A stretch of 64,000 nucleotides of DNA from Tropicimonas sp. IMCC34043 (GCF_003390845.1 NZ_QMEK01000001.1:372001-436000), one strand, 5' to 3'; counted from the first letter of the stretch, positions 26,824 to 36,979 are shown. Notes: a model not told the origin generated them from the sequence alone. A program made the numbers and translations.

Positions 26824-29244
26824 TCAGGGCGCAAGGCCCGCTTCCTGCATCAACCGTGCGGCCTCGTCGGCCAGCAGGCGTTCGCGGCCCTGTCCGGCAA
26901 TCGGCACCGTGCCGATTTCGAGCAGCAGCGGCGCGGCCAGCGGTGTCACGCGGCTCAGCCTGGCGTGGTCGATGCGGGACCCGACGCGGTCGAGCATCTC
27001 CTCGATCCGGCCGAAATCCACCAGCCCGCGCAGCGCCTCTTCGCGGGTGATCTGCATCAGCAGGTGACCCGGGTCGTATTTCAGCAGTGTGTCGTAAAGG
27101 ATGTCGGAGGAGAACGTCGCCTGCCGGCCGGATTTGCGTGCCCCGGCCACGTTGCGTTCGATCAGCCCCGCGATGGTGGCCGAGGCCCGGAAGGTCCGCT
27201 TCATTACCGCGTTGCCGGCAAGCCAGGTGTCGAGCCCGTCTGTCAGCCTGTCGCGGGCAAACAGCGCCGCGGCGTCCTGCAGCGGCTCCAACCCCCAGAT
27301 CAGCGTGGCATAATCGGTCGAGACGAAGCCGAGCGGGGCTAGCCCCAGATCCTCCATCCGCCGGGTCAGCAAAAGCCCCAGCGTCTGCTGCGCGTTGCGC
27401 CCGGCAAAGCCATAGACGCAGGTATGGGCCATGCGGTCGTGGGGGAAGCTCTCGACCAGCAGCCGGTTGCGTTCGGGCAGGCGCGATACCTCGCGCTGCA
27501 GGTGCAGCCAGTCGCGCGTGTGCGCGGGCAGGGCGGGCCAGTCGTCTTGCCGGAACATGGTCAGGATGCGGTCCATCAGCCGGGTCGAGGCGGCGAACTT
27601 GGTGCCGGCGAAGACCGCCACCTTGGGCTTTTTCGCAACGTGGCGCGTGACCTCGACGGTCATCTCGCGCAGGCCCTCATAGCGCACGATCCGGCCGCCG
27701 ATCAGAAAGCTGTCGCCGGGGGTGAGGCTCGCGGCAAATGCCTCCTCGACCTCGCCCAAGGGCGCGCCGCCGCGCCCCTTCAGGCGCACCTTCAGCGTGT
27801 CGGTATCCTGGATCGTGCCGATGTTCATGCGGATCCGCTGGGCCGAGCGCGGATCGCGCAACTGCCACAGACCGTCCGCCCGGCGCATCAACCGTTGCCA
27901 GCGGTCATAGGCGCGAAAGGCATAGCCGCCGGTGGCGCAGAATTCGAGACAGGCGTCGAAGTCGGCCCGCGTCAGCCCGGCATAGGCACCCGCCGTGGTC
28001 ATTTCGGCAAACAGCGCGGCTGCGTCGAACGGCCCGGCGCAGGCGGCGATCAGGATGTGCTGGCAAAGTACGTCACGGGGGCCGGGTCCGCGCGGCTCGC
28101 CATCCAGATCGCCCTCGCAGGCGGCCTCGAGCGCGGCCTGGCATTCGACGATCTCGAAGCGGTTTGCGGGCACCAGCAGTGCCTTTGACGGCGCGTTATA
28201 GCGGTGGTTGGCGCGCCCGATCCGCTGCACCAGCCGCTTGACGTTCTTCGGTGCGCCGACCTGGATCACCAGATCGACATCGCCCCAGTCGATGCCGAGA
28301 TCGAGTGAGCCGGTGCAGACGATACCGCGCAACTGTCCGGCCACCATCGCCGCCTCGACCCGCTCGCGCTGTTCGCGCGACAGCGATCCGTGGTGGATGC
28401 CGATCGGCAGGTCATCGGTGTTGGCGAGCCACAGGTGGTGAAAGAAGATCTCGGCCTGGGCGCGGGTGTTGTGAAAGATCAGCGTGGTACGGTGTTCCTT
28501 GACCTGCGCCAGCACCTCGGGGATCGCATGCCGGCCGCCACCGCCGGCCCAGGGCGGCGGGGCGGCGGTGGCGAGCATGGCGATGTCGGGGGCGGGGCCA
28601 GGGTCGGCCTGCAGGATCTCGACCGGGTCGGGGTGGCGCGCCATCAGCCGGCCGATGCTGGCCGGGTCATCGACCGTCGCGGACAACCCGACCCGGCGCA
28701 GCCCCGGCGCCAGCGTCTGCAGCCGGGCCAGCGCCAACATCAACTGGTCGCCGCGCTTCGATTCTGCAAGCGCGTGGATTTCATCGACGATGACCCGCGA
28801 CAGACCCGCGAACATGCGTGGCGCATCCTCGTAGGAGGTCAGCAGCGCGAGCGATTCGGGCGTGGTCAGCAGGATGTGCGGCGGGTCGGCGCGCTGGCGT
28901 TTCTTGGCCGTGGCCGAGGTGTCGCCGGTGCGATCCTCGATCCGGATGGCAAGGCCCATCTCGGCCACCGGCCCGGTCAGGTTGCGGCGGATGTCGGCGG
29001 CCAGCGCCTTGAGCGGCGAGATATAGAGCGTGTGAAGGCCGGGTCGCGGGGCCTCGGCCAGCTCGGTCAGCGTCGGCAGGAAGCCTGCCAGCGTCTTGCC
29101 GCCGCCGGTGGGCGCAATCAGCAGCAGCGCGGGCGATCCGGCGCGGTCGAGCATGGCCTGCTGGTGGGGGTGTATCGCCCAGCCGCGCGCCCCGAACCAG
29201 TCGGCCAGGGCAGGAGGCAGCGGGCGGGGCGGGGGCGGTGACAT
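26824..29244 (-). CDS. ligase-associated DEXH-box helicase (Lhr-like)
   Basis: 806-aa superfamily 2 helicase of the Lhr-related, ligase-associated DNA damage response group. Walker A APTGGGKT, DEIH box (VIVDEIHAL), SAT motif GLSATVDD, motif VI QRIGRANHR, followed by the winged-helix and C-terminal domain. In many bacteria it neighbours a ligase and a nuclease of the same repair set; none is adjacent here. It converges on uvrB with a 42-bp gap. Substrate not determined. Confidence 0.92.
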   Translation of the reverse strand: MSPPPPRPLPPALADWFGARGWAIHPHQQAMLDRAGSPALLLIAPTGGGKTLAGFLPTLTELAEAPRPGLHTLYISPLKALAADIRRNLTGPVAEMGLAIRIEDRTGDTSATAKKRQRADPPHILLTTPESLALLTSYEDAPRMFAGLSRVIVDEIHALAESKRGDQLMLALARLQTLAPGLRRVGLSATVDDPASIGRLMARHPDPVEILQADPGPAPDIAMLATAAPPPWAGGGGRHAIPEVLAQVKEHRTTLIFHNTRAQAEIFFHHLWLANTDDLPIGIHHGSLSREQRERVEAAMVAGQLRGIVCTGSLDLGIDWGDVDLVIQVGAPKNVKRLVQRIGRANHRYNAPSKALLVPANRFEIVECQAALEAACEGDLDGEPRGPGPRDVLCQHILIAACAGPFDAAALFAEMTTAGAYAGLTRADFDACLEFCATGGYAFRAYDRWQRLMRRADGLWQLRDPRSAQRIRMNIGTIQDTDTLKVRLKGRGGAPLGEVEEAFAASLTPGDSFLIGGRIVRYEGLREMTVEVTRHVAKKPKVAVFAGTKFAASTRLMDRILTMFRQDDWPALPAHTRDWLHLQREVSRLPERNRLLVESFPHDRMAHTCVYGFAGRNAQQTLGLLLTRRMEDLGLAPLGFVSTDYATLIWGLEPLQDAAALFARDRLTDGLDTWLAGNAVMKRTFRASATIAGLIERNVAGARKSGRQATFSSDILYDTLLKYDPGHLLMQITREEALRGLVDFGRIEEMLDRVGSRIDHARLSRVTPLAAPLLLEIGTVPIAGQGRERLLADEAARLMQEAGLAP

Positions 29245-29335
29245 GGCGCAAATCTAGGGCTTCGCTGGGGCCGTCGCCAGAGGCACTGGGTGTATCTGCC
29301 CTTATCTGCGGCGTCATTGCCGTGCCTTGGCGCGG

Positions 29336-29530
29336 TCAGGGTCCGGGTTTCTGCCGCGGCACGTCGATCTCGTCCGGATAGGCGTGGTCGAGGCTTCGCC
29401 GCCCGTCCGAAATCGAGGTCAGGATCGCGATGGCAAGCCCGAGGACCGCGGCGCTCGTGACGATCCAGTCGATTGCCGGTGAACCGCTCTCACGTCTGAA
29501 GACCGCTCTCGGCTTTCCGTTCACTCGCAT
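29336..29530 (-). CDS. small Flp-pilin-like membrane protein
   Basis: 64-aa protein with one hydrophobic segment. A basic N-terminus (MRVNGKPRAVFRRESGSP) leads into AIDWIVTSAAVLGLAIAILT and a charged tail. The Glu-x5-Asp-Trp arrangement before the hydrophobic helix resembles short Flp/TadE-like pilin relatives common in Rhodobacteraceae; no tad genes are nearby. GGAGAG lies 6 nt before the ATG. Confidence 0.6.
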   Translation of the reverse strand: MRVNGKPRAVFRRESGSPAIDWIVTSAAVLGLAIAILTSISDGRRSLDHAYPDEIDVPRQKPGP

Positions 29531-29737
29531 CTTCGGCTCTCCGCCACACCCGTTCAGACCTGTCGCCCGGCGGTTCGGCGTGTGCGTCCGGTTGCGGCCG
29601 CGGGCAAGTATGAACAAAGCCTTTGGATTGCGGCAGGAATGCGGCCCGCGTGGCGCGAAACCCGGTCTCATTCCGGCAAGTTGGAATCATCGCATCCGGG
29701 GCGGTCGCGCGCCCGGTTCCGGGGCGCGGGCAGATGG

Positions 29738-29760
29738 CGGGGCCCCTTGCCGGGGCCCCG
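29738..29760 (-). terminator. GC hairpin after scoB
   Basis: CGGGGCCCC-TTGCC-GGGGCCCCG: 9-bp stem (the two GGGGCCCC units are also self-complementary) ending 7 nt past the scoB stop. There is no T run, so termination is only likely, not certain. Confidence 0.5.
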
Positions 29761-29766
29761 CGGCGA

Positions 29767-30396
29767 TCAGACGATCGCGGCTTCGGTCGAGGCCAGCATT
29801 TCCTCGCGGCTGACACCGGGGGCCAGTTCGACAATCTGGAGTCCGTTTTCGGTCACATCGAGCACCCCGAGGTTCGAGATGATGCGGTCGACCACGGCCT
29901 TGCCGGTCAGCGGCAGGGTGCATTCCTTCAGCACCTTGCTTTCGCCCTTCTTGTTGGTGTGGTCCATCACCACCACAACGCGGCCGACGCCGGCGACCAG
30001 ATCCATCGCCCCGCCCATGCCCTTGACGAGCTTGCCGGGGATCATCCAGTTCGCAAGGTCGCCCTGTTCCGACACCTCCATCGCGCCAAGGATCGCCATG
30101 GCGATCTTGCCGCCGCGGATCATGCCAAAGCTTTGCGCGCTGTCGAAATAGGCGGTCTGCGGCAGTTCGGTGATGGTCTGCTTGCCGGCATTGATCAGGT
30201 CGGCGTCCTCTTCGCCCTCATAGGGGAAGGGGCCCATGCCGAGCATGCCGTTTTCGGATTGCAACGTGACCTCGACGCCCTCGGGGATATAGTTCGCGAC
30301 CAGCGTCGGAATGCCGATGCCAAGGTTCACGTACATGCCGTTCTGCAGCTCTTGCGCCGCCCGCGCGGCCATCTGATTGCGATCCCAGGGCATCAT
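29767..30396 (-). CDS. scoB: succinyl-CoA:3-ketoacid CoA-transferase subunit B
   Basis: 209-aa beta subunit of the 3-oxoacid CoA-transferase that activates acetoacetate with succinyl-CoA. The catalytic glutamate is in [28 protein letters not shown] and [15 protein letters not shown] are typical. Two adjacent ATGs are available; the first overlaps the scoA stop (ATGA) and has GGAG at 5 nt. Confidence 0.95.
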   Translation of the reverse strand: MMPWDRNQMAARAAQELQNGMYVNLGIGIPTLVANYIPEGVEVTLQSENGMLGMGPFPYEGEEDADLINAGKQTITELPQTAYFDSAQSFGMIRGGKIAMAILGAMEVSEQGDLANWMIPGKLVKGMGGAMDLVAGVGRVVVVMDHTNKKGESKVLKECTLPLTGKAVVDRIISNLGVLDVTENGLQIVELAPGVSREEMLASTEAAIV

Positions 30397-31097
30397 GCGG
30401 TCTCCTTCTTGCGGGTGGTGCGCTGTTCGATGCGCTTCTCGTGCTGGCCCTGGACCAGCCGATGGACATAGATCCCGGGCAGATGGATGCTGTCGGGGTC
30501 GAGCGAGCCTGTCGGCACGATCTCCTCCACCTCGACCACGCAGACACGGCCGCACATCGCCGCCGGCGGGTTGAAGTTGCGCGCGGTCTTGCGGAACACC
30601 AGGTTGCCGGTGGCGTCGGCCTTCCAGGCCTTGACGATCGAAAGATCGGCAAAAATGCCGCGCTCGAGGATATAGGTCTCGCCGTCGAAGTCCTTGTGCT
30701 CCTTGCCCTCGGCGACGACGGTGCCGACGCCGGTCTTGGTGTAGAAGCCCGGAATGCCGCAGCCGGCGGCGCGCATCCGTTCGGCCAGCGTGCCCTGCGG
30801 GTTGAACTCAAGCTCGAGCTCGCCTGCCAGAAACTGCCGCATGAATTCGGCATTCTCGCCGACATAGGACGACATCATCTTCTTGATCTGCTTGGTATCG
30901 AGCAGCTTGCCCAGCCCGAACCCGTCGACGCCGCAATTGTTCGAGGCGACGGTCAGATCCTTGACGCCGCTGTCGACGATCGCGTCGATCAGAAGTTCGG
31001 GGATCCCGCAGAGCCCGAACCCGCCCGCAGCAATCAGCATTCCGTCCTGCAACAGCCCATCCAGCGCTTCGGCCGCGGACCCGTAAACCTTGTTCAT
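30393..31097 (-). CDS. scoA: succinyl-CoA:3-ketoacid CoA-transferase subunit A
   Basis: 234-aa alpha subunit partner of Sco[15 protein letters not shown]-type glycine-rich CoA-binding loop, [26 protein letters not shown] and [10 protein letters not shown]. Overlaps scoB by 4 nt, so both subunits are translated together. Confidence 0.95.
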   Translation of the reverse strand: MNKVYGSAAEALDGLLQDGMLIAAGGFGLCGIPELLIDAIVDSGVKDLTVASNNCGVDGFGLGKLLDTKQIKKMMSSYVGENAEFMRQFLAGELELEFNPQGTLAERMRAAGCGIPGFYTKTGVGTVVAEGKEHKDFDGETYILERGIFADLSIVKAWKADATGNLVFRKTARNFNPPAAMCGRVCVVEVEEIVPTGSLDPDSIHLPGIYVHRLVQGQHEKRIEQRTTRKKETA

Positions 31098-31285
31098 CCA
31101 GAACCTCCCGGTTTTCCTGTCGTTGACGGTTTCTGAAGGCTTGCGCAGCCTCTGTCAAATGCTGGCTGCACCGCAGCGCGACGGGGCGCGCCTGCCGGGG
31201 GATCACGCCGCAACGGCACGCGCCGGCCGCGCGCGAAGCGCGCTCCGGGGCACAACGTCCTTGATCGGCTCGGGGTCTGGCGGGG

Positions 31286-34054
31286 TCAGCTTGCGTCGGT
31301 CTCGGCGCTGCCTGAGGTTTTCTTCGCCGTGGCCTTCTTCGCCGTGGTCTTCTTCGCGGCGGCTGTCTTCGGCGACGACTTTTTCGCGGCCGTGGTCTTT
31401 GACGCGGCCTTTTTTGGCGCCGCCTTCTTGCGCCCGCCCTTCTTTGCCGCCTTCTCCGAAATAAGCTGCAGCGCCTCTTCCAGCGTCACGCTGTCCGGGG
31501 TCGTGCCCTCGGGCAGGGTGGCGTTGACCTTTTCCCATTTCACATAGGGGCCATAGCGGCCGTCCATGATGCTGATCGCGCCGCCATCGGGATGCTCGCC
31601 CATCTCCTTCAGTGCCTTGGCGGCCGTTCCCCGCCGCCCGCCGCGGGCGGCCTTCTCGGCCAGAAGCTCCACGGCGCGGTTCATGCCGACCTCGAAGACC
31701 TCGTTCACGTCGGGCAGGTTTGCATAGACCTTGCCATGCTTGACGAAGGGGCCGAAGCGGCCGATCCCGGCCTCGATCATCTCGCCGTCCTCGGGGTGGG
31801 GGCCGATCTCGCGGGGCAGGTTCAGCAGCATCAAGGCCTTGGCAAGGTCGATGTCATCGGGCGACCAGCCCTTGGGCAGGCTGGCGCGCGGCGGCTTGGG
31901 GTTTTCCTCGGTCGCGTCGCCGCGCTGCACATAGGGGCCATAACGGCCGTCGCGCAGCGTGATCTTGTCCTCGTTGTCGTGGCCGAGCAGCTTGCCATCC
32001 GGTCCGATCCCGGATTCCTCGGTGCCCGGAGGGCCAAAGGGACGGGTATAGCGGCATTCGGGATAGTTCGAGCAGCCGATGAAGGCGCCGCCCGAACGCG
32101 CGGTGCGCATCGACAACCGGCCCGAGCCGCAGACCGGGCAGGCGCGCGGGTCGCTGCCATCGGCGGTTGGCGGAAACAGGTGCGGCTCCAGCACCTCGTT
32201 GATCTTTTCCAGCACCTCGGTGATCCGCAGTTCCGAGGTTTCGGCGATGGCGGCCGAAAAGTCGCGCCAGAACCGTGCCAGCACATCCTTGTAGTCGGCC
32301 TCGCCTGCAGAGACGTCGTCAAGCTCGCCCTCAAGCTCGGCGGTGAAGTCATAGCCGACATACTTGCGGAAATAGTTCATCAGGAAGGCAATCACCAACC
32401 GCCCCTTGTCCTCGGGGAACAGCCGGTTCTTGTCCTTGCGGACATAGCCGCGGTCCTGGATCGTGGTGACGATCGAGGCATAGGTGGAGGGCCGGCCGAT
32501 GCCGAGTTCCTCCATCTTCTTGACCAGCGTCGCCTCGGTATAGCGCGGCGCGGGCTGGGTGAAATGTTGCAGCGCAAGCGTGGCGCCGTGATGGCCGAGC
32601 ACGGCCGAGGCCACCATCTGCATGTCGCCAGCCGGCGCGTCGGCCTCGATCACCGCGTCGGTATCGCCCGATGTGGCGGCCTTGCGGAATTCGGCCACCA
32701 GTGCGCCCTGCGCCAGCTTGGCCGGCTCGCCCTGCATGATCTGCGGCAGACGGGCGCTGTCCTCGTCGTCGCCGGACTGGCTGTCGTCGCGGCCTTCTTC
32801 GTAGACGGCAAGAAAACCGTCGAACAGGATCACCTGCCCGGTGGCGCGCAGCACCACCTGGCCATCGTCGCTGGCCACGTCGACCGTCGTGCGTTCAAGC
32901 CGCGCGGCCTCCATCTGGCTGGCGAGCGTGCGCTTCCAGATCAGGTCATACAGCTTGCGCTGGTCGGGTTCGGACAGGCGCAGGCTTTCGGCATCCCGCG
33001 TCATCTCGGTCGGGCGAATGCATTCGTGCGCTTCCTGCGCGTTCTTGGCCTTGTTCTTGTAGATCCGCGGCGACTGCGGGACATATTCGGCGCCATAGCG
33101 ATCCTTGATCGCCTCGCGGGCCGCGGTCACGGCCTCGGGGGCCATATCGATCCCGTCGGTCCGCATATAGGTGATATGCCCGGCCTCATACAGCCGCTGC
33201 GCCGCCGACATGGTCTGGCGCGCACCCATGCCGAACTTGCGGCTCGCTTCCTGTTGCAGGGTCGAGGTCATGAAGGGCGCCGAGGGATTGCGCGAGGCAG
33301 GTTTCGCCTCGACCGCCCGGACGGTCAGCGACCGCGAGGTGACGGCCTGCACGGCAAGCTCGGCTGCGGTCCGGTTGGCAATGTCGAAGCGGTCGAGCTT
33401 CTTGCCGCCCAGAACCGACAGCCGCGCCTCGAAGCTCTGGCCACGCGGGGTTTCGAGCATCGCCTTGACCGACCAGTATTCCTGCGGCCGGAACGCCTCG
33501 ATCTCCATCTCGCGCTCGACGATGAGCCGCAGGCAGACCGATTGCACCCGGCCCGCCGAACGCGACCCCGGCAGCTTGCGCCAGAGAACCGGAGACAGGT
33601 TGAAGCCCACCAGATAGTCGAGCGCCCGGCGTGCCAGATAGGCATCGACCAGCGGCTGGTCGACCTGACGCGGGTTTTTCATCGCCTCGGTGACGGCGGA
33701 TTTGGTGATTGCGTTGAACACCACGCGGCTGACCCCGGTGTCCTTCCGGATCGCCCGCCGCTTGCGCAGGGTCTCTTCCAGATGCCAGGAAATCGCCTCT
33801 CCCTCGCGGTCGGGGTCGGTCGCGAGGATCAGTTCGTTGTCGTCCTGCAGGGCGTCGGCAATCGCCTTTATGTGTTTGCGCGAATCGTTCCCGACCTCCC
33901 AGGTCATGTCGAATCCGTGCTCGGTATCGACCGAACCATCCTTGGCCGGCAGGTCGCGGACATGGCCGTAGGAGGCAAGAACGGTATAGTTGTCGCCGAG
34001 ATATTTGTTTATTGTCTTGGCCTTGGCAGGCGATTCGACGACGACGACGGGCAT
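31286..34054 (-). CDS. topA: DNA topoisomerase I with lysine-rich C-terminal tail
   Basis: 922-aa type IA topoisomerase that relaxes negative supercoils. TOPRIM motifs ESPAKAKTI and DPDREGEAIS, active-site Tyr in ITYMRTDG, a zinc-ribbon CPVCGSGRLS..GCSNYPEC near residue 620, and several C-terminal repeat domains (GRYGPYVQ / GRFGPFVKHGK / GRYGPYVKWEK). The last about 55 residues are an unstructured Lys/Ala/Thr repeat (AAKKTTAKKATAKK). The start at 34054 begins MPVVVVESPAKAK, the family N-terminus. Confidence 0.97.
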   Translation of the reverse strand: MPVVVVESPAKAKTINKYLGDNYTVLASYGHVRDLPAKDGSVDTEHGFDMTWEVGNDSRKHIKAIADALQDDNELILATDPDREGEAISWHLEETLRKRRAIRKDTGVSRVVFNAITKSAVTEAMKNPRQVDQPLVDAYLARRALDYLVGFNLSPVLWRKLPGSRSAGRVQSVCLRLIVEREMEIEAFRPQEYWSVKAMLETPRGQSFEARLSVLGGKKLDRFDIANRTAAELAVQAVTSRSLTVRAVEAKPASRNPSAPFMTSTLQQEASRKFGMGARQTMSAAQRLYEAGHITYMRTDGIDMAPEAVTAAREAIKDRYGAEYVPQSPRIYKNKAKNAQEAHECIRPTEMTRDAESLRLSEPDQRKLYDLIWKRTLASQMEAARLERTTVDVASDDGQVVLRATGQVILFDGFLAVYEEGRDDSQSGDDEDSARLPQIMQGEPAKLAQGALVAEFRKAATSGDTDAVIEADAPAGDMQMVASAVLGHHGATLALQHFTQPAPRYTEATLVKKMEELGIGRPSTYASIVTTIQDRGYVRKDKNRLFPEDKGRLVIAFLMNYFRKYVGYDFTAELEGELDDVSAGEADYKDVLARFWRDFSAAIAETSELRITEVLEKINEVLEPHLFPPTADGSDPRACPVCGSGRLSMRTARSGGAFIGCSNYPECRYTRPFGPPGTEESGIGPDGKLLGHDNEDKITLRDGRYGPYVQRGDATEENPKPPRASLPKGWSPDDIDLAKALMLLNLPREIGPHPEDGEMIEAGIGRFGPFVKHGKVYANLPDVNEVFEVGMNRAVELLAEKAARGGRRGTAAKALKEMGEHPDGGAISIMDGRYGPYVKWEKVNATLPEGTTPDSVTLEEALQLISEKAAKKGGRKKAAPKKAASKTTAAKKSSPKTAAAKKTTAKKATAKKTSGSAETDAS

Positions 34055-34165
34055 GGGAGGGTCTTCCGTTGAGGCTGTTGCCAATTGGCGGCGGAAGATG
34101 TGGTGCCTTGACGGGGTTGTCAATGCCGCGCCGCGGCGGGTCGGGGCGGCCGGTTTTTCGCGATT

Positions 34166-35332
34166 TCAGCCGGCGCGGGCCAGAAGACCGCCGGGCTGGC
34201 GCTGCAGTGCGCCGTCCATCTCCATTTCCAGCAGTTCGTCGGCGATCTGGCGTTCGGGCAGCGACAAATCGCGTGCCAGCTGGTCTTCGGCGATCGGCGC
34301 GGCGCCGAGCAGGGCGAGGATCCGCTCGCGCAGCGATCCGCCGGCGGCCGTCGGGGCGGGGGCCGCGACCGTGATCTTCGGATGCTGCGCGGTGGTGGCG
34401 GCGGCGCGGGGCGCAGGGGTGTCGGCGATGCGGCGCGGGGCCGGGGTGCCCAGGGCCTCCAGCACATCGTCGGGGCCGCGGACCAGTGTGGCGCCGTCGC
34501 GCAGCAGCATGTTGCAGCCCGCCGCGCGCGGGTCGAGCGGATGGCCCGGCACCGCCAGCACCTCGCGCCCCTGGTCGAGCGCGTCGCGAGCGGTAATCAG
34601 GCTGCCAGACCGCGCCGCGGCCTCGACCACGACGACGCCGCGCGACAGGCCCGAAATCAGCCGGTTGCGACGGGGAAAATGGCGGGCCTGAGGCTGAAGC
34701 CCCGGGGGCATTTCGGACAGGATCAGCCCGCCATGGGCAATGCGCGCCGTCAGCTCGGCATTTTCCTGCGGATAGACGACGTCGACGCCGCCCGCGACCA
34801 CTGCAATGGTGCCGGTTGCGAGCGCACCCTCGTGGGCGGCGGCATCGATGCCACGGGCAAGCCCCGAGACGACGACAAACCCGGCCCCCCCGAGCCCTTC
34901 CGACAGCGCGCGCGCCATGCGACGGCCAAGGCTCGATGTGTTGCGCGAGCCGACCAGCGCCACGGCGGGCAGGCGGGCCAGATCGACTTGACCGCGGGCC
35001 CACAGAACCGGCGGCGGGTCGGGCAGATCGGCGAGGCCGGCCGGATACTCCGCGTCGCCGTAGAACAGCGGCCGTGCACCGGCCTTGCGGCCTGCCTTCA
35101 GTTCGCGCTCGACGACCTCGGTCGGGCAGGGCGCATAGCCGTCGATCCCGGCGGCGCGGGCCATCTGCGGCAGGGCGGCGATTGCAGCATCGGCGTCGCC
35201 GTCATGTTCGGTCATCAGACGAAAGAAGGTCGCCGCGCCAACACGGCGGGAGCGCAAGAGACGGAGCCAGGATAGCCTGAGTCCTTCCGAGGTTGGTGGT
35301 GCGAGGGGGGGTGGGGAAACAAACAAATCCAT
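34166..35332 (-). CDS. dprA: DNA-processing protein DprA
   Basis: 388-aa RecA loader for transforming single-stranded DNA. N-terminal helical domain (about 15-75), Rossmann-like DNA-binding core with VGSRNTSSLGRRMA, SGLARGIDAAAHEGAL, GGVDVVYPQEN and RRNRLISGLS, then a linker rich in Ala/Pro and a C-terminal winged helix (about 325-385). Follows topA upstream on the same strand with a 111-bp gap; dprA-topA neighbourhood is common in proteobacteria. Confidence 0.95.
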   Translation of the reverse strand: MDLFVSPPPLAPPTSEGLRLSWLRLLRSRRVGAATFFRLMTEHDGDADAAIAALPQMARAAGIDGYAPCPTEVVERELKAGRKAGARPLFYGDAEYPAGLADLPDPPPVLWARGQVDLARLPAVALVGSRNTSSLGRRMARALSEGLGGAGFVVVSGLARGIDAAAHEGALATGTIAVVAGGVDVVYPQENAELTARIAHGGLILSEMPPGLQPQARHFPRRNRLISGLSRGVVVVEAAARSGSLITARDALDQGREVLAVPGHPLDPRAAGCNMLLRDGATLVRGPDDVLEALGTPAPRRIADTPAPRAAATTAQHPKITVAAPAPTAAGGSLRERILALLGAAPIAEDQLARDLSLPERQIADELLEMEMDGALQRQPGGLLARAG

Positions 35333-35428
35333 TCCTTGCCACTCCGTCTCTTGCTGAGATCATGGCTAAGGCGAATCGGTTAACCGCACGTAAACGGCGA
35401 TTGCGAGCGCGGATTTTTCTACCTGAAA

Positions 35429-35483
35429 GGGCAGGCGGCGCGGCGTTCTGCCGTCGCATTCGGCCGAATGCCGTCGCCTGCCC
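35429..35483. repeat. nested inverted repeat between tldD and dprA
   Basis: Outer stem GGGCAGGCG (35429-35437) pairs with CGCCTGCCC (35475-35483); inside it lies the 16-bp perfect palindrome GCATTCGGCCGAATGC (35456-35471). On the minus strand the outer stem is followed by TTTC, so it may terminate tldD transcription. Confidence 0.6.
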
Positions 35484-35548
35484 GGGATTTCAGCACGAAT
35501 TCCTCGGGCCAGGCGCGGTGGCATGGCCCGATCATTGGCGGGCAGAAG

Positions 35549-36979
35549 TCAGGCGGCAGAGCCGCCCACGGTCAGCCCGTTGATCCGCAGCGTCGGCTGG
35601 CCCACGCCCACCGGCACCCATTGCCCGGACTTGCCGCAGTTGCCGATGCCGGGGTCGAGCGCCATGTCGTTGCCGATGGCGGTGATGCGTTTCAGCGCGG
35701 TCGGCCCGTCGCCGATCAACGTCGCGCCCCGAACCGGCGCGCCGATCCGGCCATTGCGGACCCGGTAGGCCTCGGTGCAGGAAAACACGAACTTGCCGTT
35801 GGTGATGTCGACCTGGCCGCCGCCGAAGCCGACGGCATAAAGCCCGTCCTCAAGGCCCGACAGGATCTCGGCCGGGTCGGTCTGACCGCCCAGCATATAG
35901 GTGTTGGTCATCCGCGGCATCGGCGCGTGGGCATGGCTTTCGCGGCGTCCGTTGCCGGTGGGGGCGACCCCCATCAGCCGGGCATTCTGGCGGTCCTGCA
36001 TCAGCCCGACAAGGATCCCGTCCTCGATCAGCACGTTGCGGCCCGAGGGCGTGCCCTCGTCATCGACGCTGATCGAACCGCGGCGGTTCGGGATCGTGCC
36101 ATCGTCCAGAACGGTGACCCCGGGGGCCGCGATCCGCTGCCCCATCAGCCCGGCAAAAGCCGAAGTGCCGCGGCGGTTCGCATCGCCCTCAAGACCGTGG
36201 CCGATGGCCTCGTGCAGCAGGATCCCGGGCCAGCCGGGGCCAAGCACCACATCCATGGCACCGGCGGGGGCAGGCTCGGCCTCGAGATTGACGAGCGCGA
36301 TGCGCAAAGCCTCGCGCGCCATCGCCTCCCAACCGGTGTGGTCGATCAGGCCATCGAGCCCTGTCCGCCCGCCGCCGCCGGTTCCGCCCTGTTCGCGCCG
36401 CCCGTCCTGTTCGACGATGACGCTGACATTCAGCCGGCTCATGGGGCGGCGATCCTCGACCAGCGTTCCGTCGGGGCGCAGGATCGTGACCTCCTGCAGC
36501 GAGGCGGCGAGCGTCGCCGAGACCTGCACCACGCGGGGGTCGAGGGCGCGGGCGAAGGCGTCGATCTCGCGCAGGGTCTCGATCTTTACCGGGAACGCGG
36601 CATCGCCAATGGGGTTCGAATCACCATAGAGCCTGCGATTCGTCGCCAGTGGCCCGACGTCGAGCGCCCCGCCGCCATCGCCCACCGCGAGCCGCGCGGT
36701 TTCGGCGGCACGGCGCAGCGCGCCTTCGCTGATCTCGGTCGAATGGCCGTATCCCGCGGTCTCGCCGCGCACAGCGCGCAGGCCAAAGCCTTCTGAGGCG
36801 TCATAGCTTGCGGTGCGCAGGCGCGAATCGTCATAGACCAGCGCTTCGGAACGTCGCCGTTCGAGGAATATCTCGCCGTCGTCGGCGCCCTGCGTGGCGC
36901 CGCGCAGGACGGAAAGGGCCGTGTCCCGATCCAGATGGGTGTCGAACGGGCGGAAGGACGAGCTTTCGGCAGAGGTCAC
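35549..36979 (-). CDS. tldD: metalloprotease TldD
   Basis: 476-aa subunit of the TldD/TldE peptidase involved in peptide/modified-peptide maturation and proteolysis. The zinc motif is HEAIGHGLEGD (HExxxH). DYSE-type N-terminal segments and SHAHAPMPRMTNTYM near residue 380 are family-typical. A GTG start at 36979 is chosen because AAGGAGG lies 8 nt upstream; the ATG further up at 37060 has no site. Confidence 0.95.
   Translation of the reverse strand: MTSAESSSFRPFDTHLDRDTALSVLRGATQGADDGEIFLERRRSEALVYDDSRLRTASYDASEGFGLRAVRGETAGYGHSTEISEGALRRAAETARLAVGDGGGALDVGPLATNRRLYGDSNPIGDAAFPVKIETLREIDAFARALDPRVVQVSATLAASLQEVTILRPDGTLVEDRRPMSRLNVSVIVEQDGRREQGGTGGGGRTGLDGLIDHTGWEAMAREALRIALVNLEAEPAPAGAMDVVLGPGWPGILLHEAIGHGLEGDANRRGTSAFAGLMGQRIAAPGVTVLDDGTIPNRRGSISVDDEGTPSGRNVLIEDGILVGLMQDRQNARLMGVAPTGNGRRESHAHAPMPRMTNTYMLGGQTDPAEILSGLEDGLYAVGFGGGQVDITNGKFVFSCTEAYRVRNGRIGAPVRGATLIGDGPTALKRITAIGNDMALDPGIGNCGKSGQWVPVGVGQPTLRINGLTVGGSAA

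Noticed and set aside
31592-34072. 826-codon plus-strand frame opposite topA
   Set aside because: Antisense shadow of topA with no family features.
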